Positions 33,601 through 39,652 of a stretch of DNA of 39,652 nucleotides are shown piece after piece. The translations under genes and the position numbers were made by a program. How positions within the stretch are numbered: the first letter of the stretch is position 1; each line of letters opens with the position of its first letter. Source of the stretch: Flavobacteriaceae bacterium (GTDB taxonomy: Bacteria; Bacteroidota; Bacteroidia; Flavobacteriales; Flavobacteriaceae). Under the pieces are notes generated by a model. The model was given only the letters and a program-made list of their open reading frames with translations. It was not told where the DNA came from and searched no databases. The stretch is taken from contig CANGIF010000031.1 of the NCBI GenBank assembly GCA_947453885.1, positions 1 through 39,652 on the forward strand, given 5' to 3'.

Positions 33601-35571
33601 ATGAAAAAATTATTATTTATTTTATTTATTGTAGTTAATTTTAATATAGTTTCTGCTCAAGATTTTATCCAAAATCATCTTTATTATTCTTTAGTTTCTG
33701 GAACTAATGAGGTAAGTGTTCAAGGAAGCATAAACATTAGCGGTAATATTATTATACCTTCAAATGTAACTAATAATGGTATAACTTATTCCGTTACTTC
33801 AATTGGTGATTTTGTTTTTTCTAACTGCACTAATTTAATTTCTGTAACTATACCAAATACTATAACTTCTATTGGAAATTCTACTTTTAAGGAATGTACA
33901 AGTTTATCGTCAATTAATATTCCAAATTCTATTACTTTTATTGGAGATTCAGCGTTTTATCATTGTTCAAGTTTAACCTCATTAGTACTTTCAAATACTA
34001 TAACTTCTATTGGAAATTCTACTTTTAAGGAATGTACAAGTTTAACCTCAATTAATATTCCTAATACTGTAACTTCTATTGGAGATTCAGCGTTTTACAA
34101 TTGTTCAAGTTTAACATCTATCAATATTCCAAATACCATAACTTCTATAGGAATTTCAACGTTTTATAATTGTTCAAGTATAACATCAATCAATATTCCA
34201 AATACCCTAACTTTTATAGGAAATTCAGCGTTTTATCATTGTTCAAGTTTAACCTCACTAGTACTTTCAAATTCTATATCTTCTATTGAAAATGAAACTT
34301 TTAAAGAATGTATAAATTTAACCTCAATTAATATTCCAAATTCTGTAACTTCAATAGGAAATTCAGCTTTTTATAAATGTACAAGTTTAACCTCATTAAT
34401 ACTATCTAATTCTTTAACTTCAATTGGTAATTATTCATTTACTTTATGTAATAGTTTAATTTCAGTTACAATTCCAAATTCTGTTGCTACTATTGGTGAA
34501 TATGCATTTTTTGGTTGTAATGGTTTAATTTCTCTAACAAATTCATTATCATTATCATCAATTCAAAATCATACGTTTTTAGGATGTACTGCCCTAACTT
34601 CTTTAACTATTCCAAATTCTGTTACATTTATTGGTGATTCTGCTTTTGCTAGTTGTTCAGGTTTAACTTCATTAACGATTCCAAATTCTGTTACTGCTAT
34701 TGGTAATTCTGCTTTTTATTCTTGTTCAGGTTTAACTTCTTTAACGATTCCAAATTCTGTTACATTTATTGGTGATTCTGCTTTTGCCGGTTGTTCAGGT
34801 TTAACTTCTGTTATGATTCCAAATTCTGTTACTGCTATTGGTAATTCTGCTTTTTATTCTTGTTCAGGTTTAACTTCTTTAACGATTCCAAATTCTGTTG
34901 CCTCAATAGGTGATTCAGTATTTTATTCTTGTTCAAGTTTAACTTCTTTAACTATTCCAAATTCTGTTACATCCATTGGTAATAATACTTTTGCTAGTTG
35001 TTCAGGTTTAACTTCTTTGACGATTCCAAATTCTGTTACATTCATTGGTAATTCTGCTTTTTATTCTTGTTCAGGTTTAACTTCATTAACGATTCCAAAT
35101 TCTGTTACAACCATTGGTAATGGTGCTTTTTATAATTGTTCAGGTTTAACATCAATTTTTTGTTATGTGATAAACCCATTAGTAATAAATTCAGATGTAT
35201 TTTCTTATGTAAATAAATATAATTGCAAATTAATTGTACCAACAAGTAGTATTAATGCTTATAAAAATGCTCTTGTATGGAAGGATTTTAATAAAATAAT
35301 TGATTATTCAACGTATTTATTAAATTCAACTTTTAGTATGAATGATAATTTAAAATTATATCCTAATCCAACCAAAAATGAATTGTTTATTGATGCTAAT
35401 AATTTAAATAATATAAAATTAGAAGTGTTAGATCTAAGTGGAAAAATATTATTTAATCAACAATTAAATATTAATAACACAATCGATACAAGTAATTTTT
35501 CTAATGGAATCTATTTATTTAAAGTAACTTCAGATGAAGGTTCAATAATTACTAAGGTAATTAAGAATTAG
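33601..35571 (+). CDS. BspA-type leucine-rich-repeat surface protein with T9SS type A signal
   Basis: A 656-residue secreted protein. The signal peptide is MKKLLFILFIVVNFNIVSAQ. From about residue 65 to 520 there are about 20 LRR_5 (BspA/TpLRR) repeats of 23 residues, of the form LTSLTIPNSVTSIGNSAFYSCSG. A short cap region follows (about 520-580). The C-terminus is a T9SS type A domain (LYPNPTKNELFIDAN, LEVLDLSGKIL, NGIYLFKVTSDEGS...TKVIKN). Such repeats form a curved beta solenoid, used by oral Bacteroidota for adhesion. Here adhesion is likely but not shown. The start follows the promoter evidence. Repeat units are nearly identical at DNA level. Confidence 0.9.
   Translation: MKKLLFILFIVVNFNIVSAQDFIQNHLYYSLVSGTNEVSVQGSINISGNIIIPSNVTNNGITYSVTSIGDFVFSNCTNLISVTIPNTITSIGNSTFKECTSLSSINIPNSITFIGDSAFYHCSSLTSLVLSNTITSIGNSTFKECTSLTSINIPNTVTSIGDSAFYNCSSLTSINIPNTITSIGISTFYNCSSITSINIPNTLTFIGNSAFYHCSSLTSLVLSNSISSIENETFKECINLTSINIPNSVTSIGNSAFYKCTSLTSLILSNSLTSIGNYSFTLCNSLISVTIPNSVATIGEYAFFGCNGLISLTNSLSLSSIQNHTFLGCTALTSLTIPNSVTFIGDSAFASCSGLTSLTIPNSVTAIGNSAFYSCSGLTSLTIPNSVTFIGDSAFAGCSGLTSVMIPNSVTAIGNSAFYSCSGLTSLTIPNSVASIGDSVFYSCSSLTSLTIPNSVTSIGNNTFASCSGLTSLTIPNSVTFIGNSAFYSCSGLTSLTIPNSVTTIGNGAFYNCSGLTSIFCYVINPLVINSDVFSYVNKYNCKLIVPTSSINAYKNALVWKDFNKIIDYSTYLLNSTFSMNDNLKLYPNPTKNELFIDANNLNNIKLEVLDLSGKILFNQQLNINNTIDTSNFSNGIYLFKVTSDEGSIITKVIKN
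33808..35150 (+). repeat. Array of 69-bp tandem repeats inside the LRR gene
   Basis: About 19-20 units of 69 bp encode the 23-residue LRR. Units in the first half (about 33850-34420) alternate INIPN- and LVLSN-type cores and contain near-identical copies 138 bp apart (33860s and 33990s). Units in the second half (about 34590-35150) are mostly LTIPNSV-type with long stretches of DNA identity. Two rounds of expansion are likely. Confidence 0.85.
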
Positions 35572-35597
35572 AAAACAAAATAGCTAAAAATTGTTCC

Positions 35598-35632
35598 AAA
35601 AGGTTTACTTAATTGTGAACCTTTTTTGTTTT
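35598..35632 (+). terminator. Intrinsic terminator after the LRR gene
   Basis: AAAAGGTTTAC (35598-35608) pairs with GTGAACCTTTT (35615-35625) with one G-T wobble around TTAATT, followed by TTTGTTTT. It lies 26 bp after the stop. Confidence 0.85.
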
Positions 35633-35720
35633 ACAAAAGTTATATTTTCGATAAATATTTCTTCTAATTACTATTTACTAATTACTATTCACTAATTTTA
35701 AACTTTATTAAGAAAAGATT

Positions 35721-37898
35721 ATGAGTAAATTCCCAAAAAAGTTTGGAAAAAAAGAGAAAACTTTCTCTGAAAAGATTTTAAAAATACTATCACAAAACGC
35801 CAATAAACCTTTCAATTACAAGCAAATATGTGCTGTTCTTGAATTAAACGATACCAAAAGCAGAAATGAAATTATTAAAGATTTAAAAATTCTTGCTGCT
35901 CAAAAAGTTATTATAGAAAATGAACCCGGAAGTTATTTAGTTAAAGCCATAAGTAGAGATTATTACGAAGGAAAAATAGACATGACTTCTCGAAAAACTG
36001 CTTACTTTATTTGTGAAGATATTGAAGAAGATGTTTTTATTCCAACCAATAATTTAAATCATGCTTTAGACAAAGATAAAGTTAAAGTTTATGTTTACAG
36101 TAGAAGAAATGGTAAAAAACCAGAAGGCGAAGTAATTGAAGTTTTAGAACGACATAAATCAGAATTTGTTGGTGTAATAGATATTCAAAAGAATTTTGCT
36201 TTTGTAAGCACTGCTAATGCAAAAATGTACACTGACATTTTTATTCCAAAAGAAAAATACTTGGATGCAAACAATGGGGATGTGGTTATAGTAAAAATTG
36301 AAGATTGGCCTAAAAAAGCCGATTCGCCATTTGGTTCAGTAATCAAAGTAATTGGAAAACCTGGTGATCACAACACAGAAATACATGCTATTCTCGCCGA
36401 ATATGGTTTACCTTATGATTTTCCTGTAGAAGTTGAAGTTTTTGCACAAAAAATAGATACTACAATTCATCCAGAAGAAATTGCCAAACGCAGAGATATG
36501 CGTAATACACTTACTTTTACCATTGATCCTAAAGATGCTAAAGATTTTGATGATGCTTTGTCGTTCAAAAAGTTAGAAAATGGAAACTTTGAAATTGGAA
36601 TTCATATAGCGGACGTTTCACATTATTTAGAAGAAGGTACTATTCTTGATAACGAAGCTTATAATCGAGCTACTTCAGTGTATTTGGTAGATAGAGTTGT
36701 GCCAATGTTACCTGAAGTTTTATCCAATTTTGCGTGTTCACTTCATCCGAATGAAGAAAAATATACGTTTTCTGCCATTTTCGAAATCGATCATAAAGCA
36801 ACAGTAATTAACCAATGGTTTGGTAGAACGGTTATTAATTCTGACCAACGTTTTGCTTACGAAGAAGCACAAGTTATTATTGAAACCAAAGCTTCTTCAA
36901 TTCCTGCAGCAATTTCGTTAACAGGAAAAGAATACAAAGCTTCTGATGAAATTACTGAAGCCACTTTAAAATTGGATGAATTAGCTAAAATTCTTAGACG
37001 AAATAGAATGAATAATGGTGCGATTTCCTTCGATAAAGTAGAAGTAAAATTCAATTTAGATGAAAATGGTGAACCAGAAGGTGTTTATTTCAAAGTGTCA
37101 AAAGATGCGAATCATTTGATTGAAGAATTTATGCTTTTAGCTAATAGAAAAGTAGCAGAATATATAGGAAAACAAAAGAAAACTTTTGTTTATAGAATTC
37201 ACGATGAACCTAATGAAGACAAGCTTTTTGCTATGCAAGCATTAATTTCAAAATTTGGATATAAAGTAGATTTTAAAAATAAAAACGATATTTCTAAGTC
37301 ATTAAATACATTAATGCTAGAAGTAAACGGTAAAAAAGAGCAAAATTTAATAGACACTTTAGCTATTCGTTCTATGAGTAAAGCAAAATATTCAACAGAC
37401 AACATTGGTCATTATGGCTTAGCTTTTGAATATTACAGCCATTTTACATCACCAATTAGACGTTATCCAGATGTTATGGTACACCGATTACTTCAGTTTT
37501 ATTTAGATGGCGGAAAAAGCGTTGATGCAGAAATTTTAGAAACAAAATGCCAACACACTTCCAATATGGAAAGTTTAGCTACTAATGCAGAACGTGACAG
37601 TATTAAATATATGCAAATAAAATACATGCAAGATCATAAAGATCAAGAATTTTTAGGAGTTATTTCAGGAGTTACAGAGTGGGGTATTTATGTAGAAATT
37701 GTAGAAAACAAATGTGAAGGAATGTGTAGAATTCGTGAAATTAAGGACGACTATTATACATTTGACGAAAAACAATATGCACTTGTGGGAGCAACAACAA
37801 AAAAAATATTACAATTAGGAGATGAAGTGTATGTAAAAGTAAAAAATGCTGATTTAGTTAAAAAACAATTGGATTTTTATTTCATTAAAAAGAATTAA
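35721..37898 (+). CDS. rnr: Ribonuclease R
   Basis: A 725-residue RNase II/R family 3'-5' exoribonuclease. It has an N-terminal winged-helix region (about residues 10-75), cold-shock-like RNA-binding domains (about 80-230), the RNB catalytic domain with the acidic metal site in TFTIDPKDAKDFDDALSF (about 270-287), and a C-terminal S1 domain (about 640-720, FLGVISGVTEWGIYVEI). Later RNB motifs such as HFTSPIRRYPDVMVHRLLQ are intact. RNase R degrades structured RNA and takes part in tmRNA and rRNA quality control. The basic N-terminal stretch (KFPKKFGKKEK) is usual. The GIN-domain gene starts 3 nt after its stop, so they share a transcript. Confidence 0.96.
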   Translation: MSKFPKKFGKKEKTFSEKILKILSQNANKPFNYKQICAVLELNDTKSRNEIIKDLKILAAQKVIIENEPGSYLVKAISRDYYEGKIDMTSRKTAYFICEDIEEDVFIPTNNLNHALDKDKVKVYVYSRRNGKKPEGEVIEVLERHKSEFVGVIDIQKNFAFVSTANAKMYTDIFIPKEKYLDANNGDVVIVKIEDWPKKADSPFGSVIKVIGKPGDHNTEIHAILAEYGLPYDFPVEVEVFAQKIDTTIHPEEIAKRRDMRNTLTFTIDPKDAKDFDDALSFKKLENGNFEIGIHIADVSHYLEEGTILDNEAYNRATSVYLVDRVVPMLPEVLSNFACSLHPNEEKYTFSAIFEIDHKATVINQWFGRTVINSDQRFAYEEAQVIIETKASSIPAAISLTGKEYKASDEITEATLKLDELAKILRRNRMNNGAISFDKVEVKFNLDENGEPEGVYFKVSKDANHLIEEFMLLANRKVAEYIGKQKKTFVYRIHDEPNEDKLFAMQALISKFGYKVDFKNKNDISKSLNTLMLEVNGKKEQNLIDTLAIRSMSKAKYSTDNIGHYGLAFEYYSHFTSPIRRYPDVMVHRLLQFYLDGGKSVDAEILETKCQHTSNMESLATNAERDSIKYMQIKYMQDHKDQEFLGVISGVTEWGIYVEIVENKCEGMCRIREIKDDYYTFDEKQYALVGATTKKILQLGDEVYVKVKNADLVKKQLDFYFIKKN

Positions 37899-37901
37899 AT
37901 T

Positions 37902-38567
37902 ATGAATAGATTATCTTATATACTATTAATTATAAGTCAACTAACTTTTTCACAAGTGACAAAAAATTTAGCTGAATTTAATAAAATTACTTCTTTTGAT
38001 AAAATTGATGTTACTTTAATTCAAGCTACAGAAAATAAAATAATATTAAACGGTTTGGGTTCTGAAAATGTAGAAACTGAAATAACGAATAATGAATTAA
38101 AAATAAAAATGCCTTTAACAAAATTACTTTCAGGCGATAACGTTTCTGCAACTGTTTATTTTAAAAAAATTGAAGCTATAGAAGCTAATGAAGGTTCTAG
38201 AATTGCATATGATAAACAGATAGATGCAACCATTTTTTCCATTATCATTAAAGAAGGTTCTGAAATAAATGTAAAACTAAATTGTAATAAACTAATTTTA
38301 AAAGCTTCTGCTGGTTCTAAAATTGATTTAGAAGGTAAAACCACAACACAAGACATTCTTTTAAATTCAGGTGCAGTTTTAAGAGCAAAAAATTTTAAAA
38401 GTAATCAAACAACAGTAACCGCTAATACAGGAGCTGAAGCACAAGTATATGCCTCTGATTTTGTTGATGCTAAAGTTAGAGCAGGTGGTAGTATTTATAT
38501 ATATGGAAAACCAAAGCAAATAAACCAAAAAAAGATTGCGGGAGGAAAAATAGAACAAGCGCAATAA
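37902..38567 (+). CDS. GIN-domain (DUF2807) exported protein
   Basis: A 221-residue protein with a signal peptide (MNRLSYILLIISQLTFSQ) and a DUF2807 'head GIN' domain: a right-handed parallel beta-helix shown by recurring short strands such as ITSFDKIDVTLIQ, IEANEGSRIAYD, LKASAGSKIDL and VTANTGAEAQVYASDF. The likely place is the periplasm or outer-membrane face. No T9SS domain is present. The family is often called a putative adhesin, without functional proof. It is directly coupled to rnr (3-nt gap), an arrangement without an obvious functional reason. Confidence 0.82.
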   Translation: MNRLSYILLIISQLTFSQVTKNLAEFNKITSFDKIDVTLIQATENKIILNGLGSENVETEITNNELKIKMPLTKLLSGDNVSATVYFKKIEAIEANEGSRIAYDKQIDATIFSIIIKEGSEINVKLNCNKLILKASAGSKIDLEGKTTTQDILLNSGAVLRAKNFKSNQTTVTANTGAEAQVYASDFVDAKVRAGGSIYIYGKPKQINQKKIAGGKIEQAQ

Positions 38568-38627
38568 TTTTATTTTATATTTTAAATATAAATTTTAACT
38601 TGCAAGATAATTTTATTCAAAAAAACT

Positions 38628-39311
38628 ATGCTCAACGATATATTTGCAGCTATACTTCCAGGATTTATTTTAAGTTTCATGATTGGCCCTGTTTTTTTTG
38701 TATTACTTGAAACTAGTGTAATTAAAGGATTTAAAGCTGCTTTAATTTTTGATTTAGGCGTAGTTCTTGCAGATATTATTTTTATTTTAATTGCTTATTT
38801 TAGTAGTTATCGCTTAATACAAAGTATTAAAGACGATCCTGCTTTATATATCTTTGGAGGTTTAATTATGCTTACTTATGGAATAATTACTCTAATTAAA
38901 AACAAAAAATCAGAGAAAAATATTGACGAAGAAGATCCAACAGAGTTAGCAAAAAACAACTATTTCAGTTTATTTATAAAAGGATTTTTTCTTAATTTTA
39001 TAAACGTAGGTGTACTTGGGTATTGGTTGTTAATATTGATTACAATTGGTCCTCAATTAAAACTAGAACCAACCAGAATGTTCACATTTTTAGCAACAAT
39101 GGTCTGTATTTATTTTTTAACAGACATTTTTAAAATACTACTTGCTAAGCAATTAAGAAATAAACTTACTTCTAAAAACATCATGCTTATTAAAAAATTT
39201 ATAAGTATAGTTTTAATTATTTCTGGTTTGTTTATACTTTCTCAAGGATTACTTCCAAAAGACAAGCAAATTGTAACTAAAGCAACTGAAAAGTTGGAAG
39301 AGAAAAGGTGA
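38628..39311 (+). CDS. LysE family transporter
   Basis: A 227-residue inner-membrane protein of the LysE/RhtB amino-acid exporter family. It has about six hydrophobic segments and the N-terminal family motif LPGFILSFMIGPVFFVLLE (GP-x-x-F). A charged loop (KNKKSEKNIDEEDPTELAKN) lies between helices 3 and 4. The segment FFLNFINVGVLGYW is the family's second motif. The substrate is unknown. Members export lysine, threonine or other metabolites. It starts 60 bp after the GIN gene, on the same strand, and may be part of the same transcript. Confidence 0.86.
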   Translation: MLNDIFAAILPGFILSFMIGPVFFVLLETSVIKGFKAALIFDLGVVLADIIFILIAYFSSYRLIQSIKDDPALYIFGGLIMLTYGIITLIKNKKSEKNIDEEDPTELAKNNYFSLFIKGFFLNFINVGVLGYWLLILITIGPQLKLEPTRMFTFLATMVCIYFLTDIFKILLAKQLRNKLTSKNIMLIKKFISIVLIISGLFILSQGLLPKDKQIVTKATEKLEEKR

Positions 39312-39427
39312 AAATTTGTTCGTAAAAAGTTAACAATCTACTTTTTATTACTATTTCACTTTTATTTTAAATTACAAATAGTAAGAATTTGTATATAATT
39401 TCACATCTTTTTTCATCAAAAAAATAT

Positions 39428-39458
39428 ACAAAAAAAGAGTTACAGAAATGTAATTCTT
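39428..39458 (-). terminator. Terminator downstream of the tRNA-like fragment
   Basis: On the minus strand AAGAATTAC pairs with GTAACTCTT (one G-T wobble) around ATTTCT, followed by a run of T. It lies directly after the tRNA-like 3' end at 39464, the usual place for a tRNA terminator. Confidence 0.6.
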
Positions 39459-39463
39459 TCTGA

Positions 39464-39484
39464 GGCATCGTCCGGATTCGAACC
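39464..39484 (-). tRNA. tRNA 3'-end fragment (T-loop and acceptor strand only)
   Basis: The minus strand reads GGTTCGAATCCGGACGATG followed by CC, as in the T-loop, 3' T-stem and acceptor strand of a tRNA. The bases before it (TTA at 39485-39487) do not complete the T-stem (expected TCCGG). No matching 5' acceptor strand (GGCATCG) is found in the 170 bp to its right. It is therefore a partial copy, typical of a tRNA-type attachment site, and not a functional tRNA in view. Confidence 0.5.
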
Positions 39485-39550
39485 TAAATTTCACCTCATT
39501 TTTTTAAAAAGGCAAATTCAGAAGTAACCTTACTTTTTGGCAAAAAATAT

Positions 39551-39595
39551 AAAAATGACCAATTTTGATTTTCATTTTTGGTCATTTTTGTTTTT
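39551..39595. terminator. Bidirectional-looking terminator near the right edge
   Basis: AAAAATGACCAA (39551-39562) and TTGGTCATTTTT (39578-39589) form a perfect 12-bp stem with a 15-base loop, then GTTTTT. The stem ends in A/T runs on both sides and can work in either direction. No gene ends within the visible sequence next to it, so a gene beyond the window may use it. Confidence 0.7.
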
Positions 39596-39652
39596 CAAAA
39601 GATTCTTTTGTGTGAAAAATGTTTTTTTGATCGTGACGAGGCGCACGTTCCC

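Noticed and set aside
33808..35150. CRISPR array
   Set aside because: The repeats are contiguous 69-bp units within a reading frame, with no unique spacers. They encode 23-residue leucine-rich repeats.
39464..39535. A complete tRNA gene on the minus strand
   Set aside because: The upstream bases do not form the T-stem, and no anticodon arm, D-arm or 5' acceptor strand can be found.

Overview
The window is chromosomal DNA from a Flavobacterium-like member of the Bacteroidota. It is AT-rich, it uses the Bacteroidota -7 promoter element TAnnTTTG in front of many genes, and four cargo proteins carry type IX secretion (T9SS) C-terminal domains. The left end holds part of a flexirubin-type aryl-polyene pigment cluster whose ammonia-lyase is very close to the tyrosine ammonia-lyase I recall from Flavobacterium johnsoniae. 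No rRNA, CRISPR array, insertion sequence or complete tRNA was seen.

Layout. 290-7765 (minus) is one tight operon: tyrosine ammonia-lyase, exported WG-repeat protein, ketoreductase, ketosynthase, acyl carrier protein, LPLAT-type acyltransferase and a CrtI/RetSat-like FAD oxidoreductase. A halogenase-like flavoprotein (7868-9127) diverges from it. 9163-16941 is mixed: a T9SS type B protein, dprA, an HU/SPOR membrane protein, a secreted zinc metalloprotease, an ACT-domain protein, a YraN-family protein and an exported LD-carboxypeptidase. 17172-22028 carries a small lipoprotein, an HU-like DNA-binding protein, a T9SS cargo protein and a secreted prolyl oligopeptidase.

22325-27936 (plus) is a five-gene co-directional block: lipoprotein rubrerythrin, SDR dehydrogenase, small DUF2231-like membrane protein, AI-2E-family permease and a P-type ATPase whose transport-site residues differ from Ca2+ pumps. 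A small lipoprotein follows. tex, a CDF metal exporter and rpiB are on the minus strand. A 640-bp AT-rich gap (32604-33245) with DnaA-box-like motifs comes next. Then follow a DUF2007 protein, a large BspA-type leucine-rich-repeat protein, rnr, a GIN-domain protein and a LysE-family exporter. The right end has a tRNA 3'-end fragment (39464-39484, minus) with its own terminator, which may be an attachment site with an island beyond the window.

How genes work together. The pigment operon should make a 4-coumaroyl starter, extend it on a dedicated ACP with KS/KR enzymes, and pass the polyene to an acyltransferase. Dehydratase, thioesterase and the DarA/DarB dialkylresorcinol enzymes are not in view and are probably to the left. 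The 22-28 kb block looks like an envelope or oxidative-stress and ion-homeostasis module (inference). Several start codons were moved downstream of the first possible ATG because promoter elements or signal peptides demand it.
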